NCBI GenBank assembly: GCA_045649265.1
Contig: JAZRPO010000033.1
Coordinates: 1-17,024 of the forward strand
Source of the DNA: SIG480 sp045649265
GTDB lineage: Bacteria; Bacillota; Clostridia; Oscillospirales; JAAYXM01
Direction: 5' to 3'
Length of the DNA: 17,024 nt
The first letter of the stretch is position 1. Each line of letters opens with the position of its first letter. The notes beneath the pieces were generated by a model that saw only the letters and a program-made list of their open reading frames with translations, had not been told where the DNA came from and made no database searches. The translations under genes and the position numbers were made by a program. Positions 6,639-14,413 of this stretch are shown one piece after another.

Positions 6639-9143
6639 ATGAAGCTTAAAAAAATTGCAGCTCTCATCACAGCTTTTTCGCTCTGTTTTTCACTCACAAC
6701 ATTCGCATCGGCATTTTCGTATTACGATATGTCAAGCGAATTCACCATATCAGACTATGAAATCACAGCCGTTGCTCCCGAAACAAACCACCTTTCCCTT
6801 ATAGCTTCAAATGAGAGCGGAAATCAGAACATAAATGCTGTTGAGTTTAATCCCAAAAACCCGTATACCTCTCTCCGCGCAGGAAAGAGCGCCGGCTACG
6901 TTTACAGCACTCAAACAGTTAACACAATCGCAAATAACATGAGCAATATCGATGGCGGCGATGTTGCCGTTGCAGCAATTAACGGCGACTTTTTCTCATT
7001 CGGTGTAGGGGTTCCCCATGGTATCTTTATTGACGAGGGAAGAATCCTCTCCACTCCACCGCAGTATTATGCAGCTTTCGGGCTTACCTTTGATGACGAG
7101 CCCTTTATCGTACGCCACGGTACGATTCTCGATAAGGAATTTCGCATAAACGGAGTCCTTTGCGACATAACAGGTATCAATAATGCACACGCCAAAAATG
7201 CGAATTCTCTCATGCTCTACACCTCCGATTACGCACGCGGAACAAAAACAGGAACAGAAACCTATGAGCTTCGATGCCGTATAGAATCCGGAGATGTCCG
7301 CCACGGCGAAACTCTTACTTTTACAGTTGAAGCGATTTTTGATGCGGTTGGAAACACGTCACTTGGCGATGGATATATAGTCCTCTCGGCTCAGGGAGAA
7401 AGAATTGATGACCTCAAAAAGCTCAATATCGGCGAAACTCACAAGATTAATTTCAGATTCAACGAATTCTGGTCAAATGTAAAATTTGCAGTTGGCGGAA
7501 TTGAGCTTCTTTTAAAAGACGGAGAAATCTACAGCCGGGCAGACAAATCAAACGAGCCTCGCACCTCAATCGGAATAAGACCTGACGGCAGCGTTGTTAT
7601 GGCAACCTTTGACGGCAGAAGTGAGAATATAAAGGGCATGTCTTATGAGAAGGCAGCAAAAGCGATGCAGGCACTCGGCTGCACAGATGCCCTCAACCTT
7701 GACGGAGGAGGTTCAACCACCTTTGTTCTCCGTCATCCGGGACAGCTCAAAACAACTGTTGTGAACAAGGTTTCGGGTTCAAGCCCGCGCCAGGTTGCAA
7801 ACGCACTTGTTCTTATGAACACCGCACCCACCGGAGAGACCGTGGGCATCACCATCTCTCCGAAAAAGCGTATCGTGCTTCCCGGCGCTGAATACAAATT
7901 CAGTATCTCGGGCGCATACGATGAAAATTTTAAGCCCACCCAAATCCCGACGGATATATTCTGGGAAACCGATGCTCCTGCCGTTATAGATGAAAACGGA
8001 ACTTTCTATGCAGAAGAGCCGGGAAGCTATGAAATATTTGCACACGCTGATTTTGCAAGCGACTCGACAACAATAGAGGTCTGTGATACAGTTGATGCGA
8101 TAATCCCTGACACAACATTCGTTTCAGCTCTCGCAGGCGAGAGCATTGAGCTTCAGGCCTCGGCTACAGTTAACGGAGATCCGGTTGAAGCAACAAATGA
8201 ACAGTTTACGTGGAGCGCACCGGAAACTCTCGGAAGCTTTACCTCGCCCGGAGTCCTTACCCTGTCCGAAAATGCGGTTGCGGGGGACATAACAATCAGC
8301 TACGGCGAAACCTTTGCGACAGTCAGAGTTGAGCCTGAGACCCCGCCAATGCCCATTACAGGCTTTGAGGGGAATGAGGTTTCTTTCATTCCGGTAGGAA
8401 TCAGCACAAAGGTAAGCCCCAATTCAAAATATGAAACGGATTCAAAGTTTGTATATAGCGGCAACCGTTCCCTCAAGGTTTATTATAACTTTTTGAATAC
8501 TGAGGGGTCTGTCGGTTCTTATTACACAATCTCTCCCGAATCCACCGACACCTCGGCATACATCATTTCAAGCATTCCGAAAAAGCTCGGCATGTTCGTC
8601 TACGGTGATGAAAGCGGAATTACGCTACGCAGCATAGTTGAGGACTCTGCCGGTAAGCAATATTACCTCTCCTTTGGAAAGATAGAGCATAAGGGCTGGA
8701 AGTATATGGAGGCCGACGTCCCCTCGGAAATCTCCGCGCCGCTCTATATAAAAGCTCCGATAAATCTTGTTTCAAATCCCGAACAGCTTACGCACGGTTG
8801 CCTGTATTTTGATAATCTCCGCGCAGTTTACAGCGATATAAAGGAGGACGTTACTCCGCCCCAAATAACAAAGGCATGGCCGAATGACGGACTTTTGACT
8901 TATGGCAGAAATCCGTCAATCGGAGTGATTTTATCTGATGCGGAATCTGGCATTGCACCTGAAAGTGTCGAAATCCACGTCAACGGTTACAACTGCACTG
9001 ACCGCCTTTTTGACGAGGCAACGGGCAAAATCTCCTATACCGTCAAAAACGCGCTGAAAAACGGATTTCATTCCATCTATGTCCGTGCACGCGACAAATC
9101 AGGAAACCTTCTCTCACTCGAATGGAAATTTGAGGTGAGATAA
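6639..9143 (+). CDS. secreted phosphodiester glycosidase (NAGPA) domain protein with Ig-like modules
   Basis: The 834-residue product starts with a Sec signal peptide (MKLKK, hydrophobic stretch to about residue 22, likely cleaved after TFASA near residue 25). Residues about 40-395 match the phosphodiester glycosidase domain related to human NAGPA ('uncovering enzyme'): AINGDFF (N115-F119), RTSIGI (about 308-313), LNLDGGGSTT (D355) and SPRQVANALVLM. The family hydrolyses sugar-phosphodiester links. Bacterial members have been named exopolysaccharide biosynthesis proteins and are largely uncharacterised, so the substrate here is unknown. After it come two Ig-like (BIG-type) segments (about 400-480 and 485-565), a probable carbohydrate-binding jelly-roll-like segment (about 570-735) and a final Ig-like domain beginning DVTPPQIT. 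No C-terminal LPxTG, S-layer domain or membrane helix is visible, so release or non-covalent wall binding is inferred. It lies 30 bp after secA and abuts the peptidase gene exactly. Confidence 0.88.
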   Translation: MKLKKIAALITAFSLCFSLTTFASAFSYYDMSSEFTISDYEITAVAPETNHLSLIASNESGNQNINAVEFNPKNPYTSLRAGKSAGYVYSTQTVNTIANNMSNIDGGDVAVAAINGDFFSFGVGVPHGIFIDEGRILSTPPQYYAAFGLTFDDEPFIVRHGTILDKEFRINGVLCDITGINNAHAKNANSLMLYTSDYARGTKTGTETYELRCRIESGDVRHGETLTFTVEAIFDAVGNTSLGDGYIVLSAQGERIDDLKKLNIGETHKINFRFNEFWSNVKFAVGGIELLLKDGEIYSRADKSNEPRTSIGIRPDGSVVMATFDGRSENIKGMSYEKAAKAMQALGCTDALNLDGGGSTTFVLRHPGQLKTTVVNKVSGSSPRQVANALVLMNTAPTGETVGITISPKKRIVLPGAEYKFSISGAYDENFKPTQIPTDIFWETDAPAVIDENGTFYAEEPGSYEIFAHADFASDSTTIEVCDTVDAIIPDTTFVSALAGESIELQASATVNGDPVEATNEQFTWSAPETLGSFTSPGVLTLSENAVAGDITISYGETFATVRVEPETPPMPITGFEGNEVSFIPVGISTKVSPNSKYETDSKFVYSGNRSLKVYYNFLNTEGSVGSYYTISPESTDTSAYIISSIPKKLGMFVYGDESGITLRSIVEDSAGKQYYLSFGKIEHKGWKYMEADVPSEISAPLYIKAPINLVSNPEQLTHGCLYFDNLRAVYSDIKEDVTPPQITKAWPNDGLLTYGRNPSIGVILSDAESGIAPESVEIHVNGYNCTDRLFDEATGKISYTVKNALKNGFHSIYVRARDKSGNLLSLEWKFEVR

Positions 9144-10220
9144 ATGACAGAAGCTCGGATTAATTTATTGAGAGAAAAGCTCCAGGAAAAGTCTCTCTCC
9201 GCATATCTCATAACTTCTTATGAGAATTATCGCTATTTTTCAGGCTTTTCAGGAAGTAACTGCGCGCTCATAATAACGCCGAAGGAATGCTTCGCCTTTA
9301 CCGACGGGCGATATGACGTTCAGATTCACTCCCAGACAAAGGGTTTTGAGATTACGATAATCTCAAAAGCTATGCACCAGCATATTGGCGAGTGTCTTTC
9401 GTCACTTTCTCCGGTGTCTGTCGGCTATGAAACACGCCACATATCTGATTTTGAGCTTCGCAATATAAAAGAATTTTCAGATGACAGCATTTCTTTCGTT
9501 CCCTGCCCTGATTTCGGCGAGGACATTCGTATTATAAAGGATTCTTCCGAGATTTCGCTTATACGCCGTGCTGCAAGATGTGCTGATGAGGCTTTCTCTG
9601 TTCTTTGCAAAAAGCTCTCACGCGGTATGACAGAAAAGCACGCCGCAGCACTTTTGGAATATGAAATGGCGTTGCGAGACAGCGAGGGTGCGGCTTTTGC
9701 GACCATTGCCGCAAGCGATTTGCGCGGTGCAATGCCGCATGCCGAAGCAGAGGATGTAAAAATCCCCACAGATTGCCTTATGACCTTTGATTTCGGAGCA
9801 GTCTGCGGAGGCTATCGCTCCGACATTACACGAACAATCCACATAGGAAACCCTAAAAAAGAACTGCTGGACCTTTGGGAGCTTGTATTTGAAGTTCAGC
9901 AAAAATGCGTTTCGGCAGTCAGGGCTGGTATTTACTGCCGTGAGCTTGATGCTATTGCAAGAAGGCTTTTTGCGGATTGCGGAATGGATAAATACTTTAC
10001 TCACGCCCTCGGTCACGGTGTCGGCCTTGCAGTTCACGAAGCACCAACTTTATCAAGCCGAAGCAATGCAGTTTTGCAGGAAAATATGCTTGTAACCATC
10101 GAGCCCGGGCTTTATATTGAGGGGCTTGGCGGTGTCAGAATTGAAGATACTGTTCTGGTCACAAAAGACGGTGCGGAGATTATCACTCTCTCGCCTCACA
10201 AAATAAGCGTCAGCATTTGA
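9144..10220 (+). CDS. M24-family aminopeptidase (Xaa-Pro peptidase, PepP/PepQ-like)
   Basis: The 358-residue product has an N-terminal creatinase/prolidase-type domain (residues about 1-130; YLITSYENYRYFSGFSGSN, TDGRYD) and a C-terminal pita-bread metallopeptidase domain. All five dinuclear metal ligands are present: D216 (FDFGAVCGGY), D227 (RSDITRT), H291 (ALGHGVGL), E320 (IEPGLY) and E334 (RIEDT). It would remove N-terminal residues ahead of proline or split Xaa-Pro dipeptides in the cytosol. Whether it is an aminopeptidase P or a prolidase cannot be decided. The usual SG...PHG substrate-site motif reads AASDLRGAMPHAEAED, a mild departure. The ATG follows directly on the stop of the previous gene, with GAGGTGA inside that gene's end, so translation is probably coupled. 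Confidence 0.92.
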   Translation: MTEARINLLREKLQEKSLSAYLITSYENYRYFSGFSGSNCALIITPKECFAFTDGRYDVQIHSQTKGFEITIISKAMHQHIGECLSSLSPVSVGYETRHISDFELRNIKEFSDDSISFVPCPDFGEDIRIIKDSSEISLIRRAARCADEAFSVLCKKLSRGMTEKHAAALLEYEMALRDSEGAAFATIAASDLRGAMPHAEAEDVKIPTDCLMTFDFGAVCGGYRSDITRTIHIGNPKKELLDLWELVFEVQQKCVSAVRAGIYCRELDAIARRLFADCGMDKYFTHALGHGVGLAVHEAPTLSSRSNAVLQENMLVTIEPGLYIEGLGGVRIEDTVLVTKDGAEIITLSPHKISVSI

Positions 10221-10253
10221 TTCCGGTTAACCAAGTATTAACTGAGGTGTTTT

Positions 10254-11267
10254 ATGAAAAAGAAAGTTCTTGTCGGTATGAGCGGAGGCGTTGATTCCTC
10301 CGTTGCCGCATATCTTCTTTCAAGCGAATATGACGTTTGCGGTGTTACTCTCCTGCTTCACGGAAACGATGACCGCGATGCAAAGGATGTTTGCAAGCGA
10401 CTCGGTATAGAACATATTTCCTATGATGCAAGAGCAGATTTTCAAACGCACGTTATAGACAACTTCACAAGTGAATATCTCGCCGCAAGAACTCCTAACC
10501 CATGTATTTTATGCAACGAACACATCAAGTTCGGAACTATGCTCACACTTGCAGATGAGCTGGGTGCGGATATGATCGCAACCGGGCATTATTCGCGTCT
10601 TGTTATGCACGACGGCGAGTTTTTTCCGTCATGCTCGCTTTTTTCCGAGAAAGACCAGACTTATGCGCTTTGCAGATTATCACAGGAGAAGCTCTCCCGC
10701 TCTCTTTTTCCGCTCGGAGAGGTTTCAAAGGAACGTGTCCGTGAGATCGCCCGAGGCATAGGGCTTTCCGTTGCCGACAAGAGTGACAGCCAGGATATCT
10801 GTTTTATCCCTGACGGTGATTATGCGTCATACATTGAGGCGCGTTTCGGCAAATCAGAGCCCGGAATTTTCCGTGGCCCGAATGGCGAAGAGCTTGGGAT
10901 GCACAAGGGGCTGATTCACTACACCGTAGGACAGAGAAGAGGGCTTAACATTTCTTATTCAGAGCGCATTTTCGTATCGAAGCTCGATTCAGAAAAAAAC
11001 GAAGTGATTCTTGGCGTTGAAGGCTGTCAAAGCAGGATCGAGGTTTCAGCCTCGGATATGAATTGGATAAGCAAATTCCCTCCTCCATCTCATTTTTCAT
11101 GTATGGGAAAAATAAGATACAATTCACACGCAGCGGAATGTGAAGTTAGTGTTTCCGGAGACCGTGTAACCGCATGCTTTAAGCAACCTCAGCGCGGAGT
11201 TTCTCCGGGGCAATCGCTCGTGCTTTATGACGGCGACCGCCTTTTAGGCGGAGGATTTATAAATTAA
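10254..11267 (+). CDS. mnmA: tRNA-specific 2-thiouridylase MnmA
   Basis: The 337-residue product is MnmA/TrmU, which activates U34 of Lys, Glu and Gln tRNAs with ATP and transfers sulfur to make s2U34. The PP-loop is SGGVDSS (residues 10-16). The catalytic cysteine is C87 in PCILCN, and the second, persulfide-carrying cysteine is C183 in SQDICFIPDG. TGHYSRL, DQTYALCRLS, HYTVGQRRGLN and the C-terminal beta-barrel ending GVSPGQSLVLYDGDRLLGGG are also typical. It is somewhat shorter than the usual 355-370 residues; the segment after the first beta-alpha unit (GVTLLLHGNDDRDAKDVCKRLG) is compact. GAGGTG lies shortly before the ATG, 33 bp after the peptidase stop. Sulfur would come from a cysteine desulfurase encoded elsewhere; a cysteine-synthesis gene follows directly. 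Confidence 0.96.
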   Translation: MKKKVLVGMSGGVDSSVAAYLLSSEYDVCGVTLLLHGNDDRDAKDVCKRLGIEHISYDARADFQTHVIDNFTSEYLAARTPNPCILCNEHIKFGTMLTLADELGADMIATGHYSRLVMHDGEFFPSCSLFSEKDQTYALCRLSQEKLSRSLFPLGEVSKERVREIARGIGLSVADKSDSQDICFIPDGDYASYIEARFGKSEPGIFRGPNGEELGMHKGLIHYTVGQRRGLNISYSERIFVSKLDSEKNEVILGVEGCQSRIEVSASDMNWISKFPPPSHFSCMGKIRYNSHAAECEVSVSGDRVTACFKQPQRGVSPGQSLVLYDGDRLLGGGFIN

Positions 11268-11310
11268 ACAGCGCTCTTCTCTTCACCTTAAAACAAGGGG
11301 GATAACTGAT

Positions 11311-11952
11311 ATGTTCAAAAATATGAAAGCCGATTTGCGCGCTGCACGCGAGCGTGACCCGGCAGCAAGAAGCAATCTCGAAGTCTTTCTTTTATATTCT
11401 GGGTTTCACGCAATATGCCACCACCGCATTGCGCATTTTTACTATCGGCATAAGCTTTTTTTCCTGGCAAGGCTTACATCACAGCTTAATAAATTTTTTA
11501 CGGGGGTTGAAATTCACCCTGCGGCAAAAATCGGGCCCGGTCTTTTCATTGACCACGGAACAGGAGTTGTCATCGGTGAGACGACCGTAATCGGCTCAAA
11601 CTGCACGATTTATCAGGGCGCAACCCTCGGCGGAACGGGCAAGGATGTAGGAAAGCGCCATCCCACGCTTGGAAACAATGTTATGATCGGTGCCGGAGCG
11701 AAGGTGCTCGGTCCGTTTACGGTTGGAGATAACTCAAAAATCGCCGCAAACGCCGTCGTTCTCGATACCGTTCCACCTGACTCAACAGCTGTAGGTGTTC
11801 CGGCACGAGTTGTACGTCGCGGCGGAGTTAAGCCTCAGGGCTCAGACCTTGACCAGATACATATCCCTGACCCGATTGCGCAGGAGCTTTGCGCACTTCG
11901 AGTTGAGCTGTCTCGCCTGAAAAAGGAGCTTGACGAAATAAAAAATGATTAA
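11311..11952 (+). CDS. cysE: serine O-acetyltransferase
   Basis: The 213-residue product matches the short (EpsC-like) form of serine acetyltransferase, which makes O-acetylserine from serine and acetyl-CoA for cysteine synthesis. An N-terminal helical part (residues 1-65, DLRAARERDPAARSNLEVFLLYSGFHAICHHRIAH in character) precedes a left-handed beta-helix of hexapeptide repeats. D81/H82 in FIDHGTGVVIGE form the catalytic dyad, H117 lies in KRHPTLG, and GGTGKDVGKRHP and VGVPARVV are family signatures. The last 25 or so residues form a charged heptad-like helix. AAGGGGG lies about nine bases before the ATG. O-acetylserine sulfhydrylase (cysK) is not in the window. The gene overlaps the following hydrolase gene by eight bases. 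Confidence 0.96.
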   Translation: MFKNMKADLRAARERDPAARSNLEVFLLYSGFHAICHHRIAHFYYRHKLFFLARLTSQLNKFFTGVEIHPAAKIGPGLFIDHGTGVVIGETTVIGSNCTIYQGATLGGTGKDVGKRHPTLGNNVMIGAGAKVLGPFTVGDNSKIAANAVVLDTVPPDSTAVGVPARVVRRGGVKPQGSDLDQIHIPDPIAQELCALRVELSRLKKELDEIKND

Positions 11953-12949
11953 TCAATATACAGAATCTCCAAACAATAGTGAATATTCAAGGCAAGACTA
12001 TCTCTCAGGAATACACGCCCTTATTGATGACGGTTTTGCTGATCTTCCTTTTAAAAAAAATTTGTCGCCGCTTGAGCTTGCGCTTGGAGCTCCACTTGAC
12101 AGAGAAATTTCTTCTCCGTGCACCGTCTCTCAGGAATACATCGGTAAAGATGACCTTTGCGAGATATATCGCCTGCGCTTTGTTCCTTTGCCAAAAATTC
12201 CGTTTTATTGCCTGTTGTTTGTTCCTCATAAAGCAGCTGTGCCCTCTCCCATTGTCGTTGCAGCACATGGGCTTCTGGGGACGCCTGAGCTTATGTATGG
12301 AATGCATGGAAAAAACGGCTATAGCAATCTCATTGCGCGAATATTAAAGAAAGGTGCATGTGTTCTGGCACCGGCTTTTCTGCTCTGGAATTGTGGTGAA
12401 AGCCCCGCAAAGCCGTGCTATGCAACAAAGTATTCGAGAGTTGAGATTGACAAGTCTCTGAAAGAGCTTGGCGGAAGCATAACCTCGTTAGAAGTTTTCT
12501 TTCTTCTGCGTGCGCTTGACAGCTTGTCACACCTTCGCTTTTTAGACACCTCAAAGATTTCTGTATGCGGAATGTCTTACGGTGCATTTATCACGCTCCG
12601 GGCAATGGCGCTATCCGACTCCATAAAATCCGGGTACTTTATGTCCTGTGTAAACGGCGGAACAGACGAACGTTGGCCGGAATGGGCTTTCCGTACGCCT
12701 TATAAAACTCTTCGGGATTTTGAGCTTCTTTCTCTTTGTGCTCCTCGCCCTGTATATGTTGAGGTCGGGAGGTTTGATGATATTTTTCCGGTTGCGGATG
12801 CCGAAAGAGAAGCCAATCTGGCACAAAGCTTCTATAAATCGCAGAACTGCGAAAGTAATTTTTGTTTTTCTGTCTGGGACGGCGGGCATATTGTAAACCC
12901 TGCCGATGACGGAGTAGAGTTTATTTTTCGACAAATCTCTGAAAGTTGA
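11945..12949 (+). CDS. alpha/beta hydrolase (dienelactone hydrolase/acetyl-xylan-esterase-like)
   Basis: The 334-residue product has a helical N-terminal extension of about 75 residues, then an alpha/beta-hydrolase fold. HGLLG (H108-G109) follows the VVAA strand at the oxyanion-loop position, the nucleophile elbow is GMSYG (S211), a likely acid is D278 or D279 in GRFDDIFPV, and the histidine is H315 in WDGGHIV. The layout resembles the prolyl-oligopeptidase/dienelactone-hydrolase group of esterases. The substrate is unknown. There is no signal peptide, so it is probably cytosolic. Its ATG lies inside the end of cysE (eight-base overlap). The nearest purine-rich site, AAGGAG, is about 15 bases upstream, longer than ideal, which suggests translational coupling to cysE. 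Its stop codon overlaps the -35 box of the next promoter. Confidence 0.85.
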   Translation: MINQYTESPNNSEYSRQDYLSGIHALIDDGFADLPFKKNLSPLELALGAPLDREISSPCTVSQEYIGKDDLCEIYRLRFVPLPKIPFYCLLFVPHKAAVPSPIVVAAHGLLGTPELMYGMHGKNGYSNLIARILKKGACVLAPAFLLWNCGESPAKPCYATKYSRVEIDKSLKELGGSITSLEVFFLLRALDSLSHLRFLDTSKISVCGMSYGAFITLRAMALSDSIKSGYFMSCVNGGTDERWPEWAFRTPYKTLRDFELLSLCAPRPVYVEVGRFDDIFPVADAEREANLAQSFYKSQNCESNFCFSVWDGGHIVNPADDGVEFIFRQISES

Positions 12950-12974
12950 CAATACCCAACATCTGTTGTATACT
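12946..12974 (+). promoter_or_regulatory. strong sigma-A promoter for the glutamate dehydrogenase gene
   Basis: Perfect -35 TTGACA (12946-12951), 17-base spacer and -10 TATACT (12969-12974). The TGA stop of the upstream hydrolase gene (12947-12949) lies within the -35 box. Transcription would begin near 12981, leaving a leader of about 30 bases. Confidence 0.8.
12957..12968. repeat. inverted repeat in the gdhA promoter spacer
   Basis: CAACA (12957-12961) and TGTTG (12964-12968) are reverse complements two bases apart, placed directly against the -10 element. This is a plausible but unproven repressor site. Confidence 0.35.
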
Positions 12975-12997
12975 TAACATGCATTTATTAATTTTAT

Positions 12998-13002
12998 GGG
13001 GG
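12998..13002 (+). promoter_or_regulatory. unusual ribosome binding site, GGGGG followed by T8
   Basis: GGGGG is separated from ATG 13011 by a run of exactly eight T. It fixes the start at MADYM; the in-frame ATG at 12996 overlaps the site and has none of its own. Confidence 0.7.
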
Positions 13003-13010
13003 TTTTTTTT

Positions 13011-14357
13011 ATGGCAGATTATATGCAGCGCGTTCTTGATTCCGTTAAGCAACGCAACACCGGCGAGCCTCTTTTCATTCAGACGGTTGAAGAAGTCTTT
13101 GAGAGCATTAAGCCAATAGTTGCTCAGCATCCTGAGTATGAAAAGTCAGGGCTTCTGGAAAGGCTTTGTGAGCCGGATCGTCAGATTTCTTTCCGGGTTA
13201 CCTGGGTAGATGACAAAGGCAACGTCAACATCAACCGCGGTTGGCGTGTTCAGTTCAACGGTGCAATAGGCCCCTACAAGGGCGGGCTTCGCTTCCACCC
13301 ATCAGTTACTATTGATACAATGAAGTTCCTTGCTTTTGAGCAGACTTTCAAGAACAGCCTCACAGGGCTTCCGATAGGTGGCGCAAAGGGCGGCTCAGAT
13401 TTTGACCCGAAGGGAAAATCCGATGCTGAGATTATGCGTTTCTGCCAGAGCTTTATGACAGAGCTCTACCGCCACATCGGTCCCGATGTTGACGTCCCTG
13501 CCGGTGACATCGGTGTCGGTGGCCGTGAAATAGGCTATCTTTTTGGCCAATACCGACGCATAAAGGCATGCTGGGAAAACGGCGTTCTCACAGGTAAAGG
13601 TCTTACATACGGCGGCTCTTACTTCCGCCCTGAAGCTACTGGCTATGGCGCAGTTTACTACCTGCAAGAGGTTCTCAATCACTTTGGCGATTCCATACAG
13701 GGAAAAACCGTTGCAGTTTCCGGCTTTGGAAACGTTGCATGGGGTGTCTGTAAGAAGGTTGCAGAGCTTGGCGGGCGTGTTGTCACTATCTCGGGCCCGG
13801 ACGGATATTGCTATGACCCTGACGGTGTCGTAGACGAAGAAAAGATTTCTTATCTCCTCGAGATGCGTTCATCTGGCCGTGACCGTGCTCAGGACTATGC
13901 AGATAAATTCGGGTGTAAGTTTGTCCCCGGTGCAAAGGTTTGGGGCGAAAAGGTCGACATCGCAATGCCCTGTGCTTACCAGAACGAAATCGGCATGAAA
14001 GAAGCAAAGGAAATCGTTAAAAACGGCGTTCCTTATTACATAGAGGTTGCAAATATGCCGACAACAAACGAGGCTATTGCATATCTCAAAGAAAACGTTA
14101 AAGTTGTTGCACCGTCAAAGGCAGTAAACGCAGGCGGCGTTGCTACCTCAGCTCTTGAAATGGCTCAGAACTCCATGCGCTATAACTGGGAGCCGGCAGA
14201 GGTCGATGCAAAGCTTCACTCAATCATGAAGAAAATTCACGACAATTCTGCTGCTGCTGCGGAAGAAGTAGGACTTGGTTATGACCTTATTGCAGGCGCG
14301 AACATTGCAGGCTTTAAGAAGGTTGCTGAGGCCATGCTTCAACAGGGAATATATTAA
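13011..14357 (+). CDS. gdhA: glutamate dehydrogenase, probably NAD-type
   Basis: The 448-residue product is a hexameric-type (about 50 kDa) glutamate dehydrogenase that interconverts glutamate with 2-oxoglutarate and ammonia. Substrate and catalytic residues are K90 (GPYKGGLRF), K114 (FKNSL), K126 (GGAKGGSDF) and D166 (PAGDIGVGGRE). These equal, at a constant +1 offset, the K89, K113, K125 and D165 I know for Clostridium symbiosum GDH. The Rossmann motif is SGFGNVAWG (F239), followed by TISGPDGY (P263); these match the F238 and P262 that go with NAD preference there, whereas NADP enzymes usually have SGN and SDS-like residues. NAD use is therefore inferred, pointing to a role in glutamate catabolism. 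It has its own strong promoter and a terminator 16 bases after the stop. Confidence 0.96.
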   Translation: MADYMQRVLDSVKQRNTGEPLFIQTVEEVFESIKPIVAQHPEYEKSGLLERLCEPDRQISFRVTWVDDKGNVNINRGWRVQFNGAIGPYKGGLRFHPSVTIDTMKFLAFEQTFKNSLTGLPIGGAKGGSDFDPKGKSDAEIMRFCQSFMTELYRHIGPDVDVPAGDIGVGGREIGYLFGQYRRIKACWENGVLTGKGLTYGGSYFRPEATGYGAVYYLQEVLNHFGDSIQGKTVAVSGFGNVAWGVCKKVAELGGRVVTISGPDGYCYDPDGVVDEEKISYLLEMRSSGRDRAQDYADKFGCKFVPGAKVWGEKVDIAMPCAYQNEIGMKEAKEIVKNGVPYYIEVANMPTTNEAIAYLKENVKVVAPSKAVNAGGVATSALEMAQNSMRYNWEPAEVDAKLHSIMKKIHDNSAAAAEEVGLGYDLIAGANIAGFKKVAEAMLQQGIY

Positions 14358-14373
14358 TCTCTTTATTAAAATG

Positions 14374-14407
14374 AAAAGGAAGAAACAAAAATGTTTCTTC
14401 CTTTTTT
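14374..14407. terminator. bidirectional intrinsic terminator between gdhA and the M20 peptidase gene
   Basis: Arm 14374-14387 is the exact reverse complement of 14392-14405, with an AAAA loop. The right side ends in TTTTTT, and the A-rich left flank gives a U-tract on the opposite strand. It lies between the stops of convergent genes (14357 and 14414). Confidence 0.88.
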
Positions 14408-14413
14408 CGTTTT

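Noticed and set aside
3861..12949. A dedicated novel pathway formed by secA, the secreted glycosidase, peptidase, mnmA, cysE and hydrolase
   Set aside because: The genes are closely spaced, but most are unrelated housekeeping functions. Close packing of such genes is common in Bacillota, and nothing in the sequence links them biochemically beyond a loose sulfur theme (mnmA, cysE).
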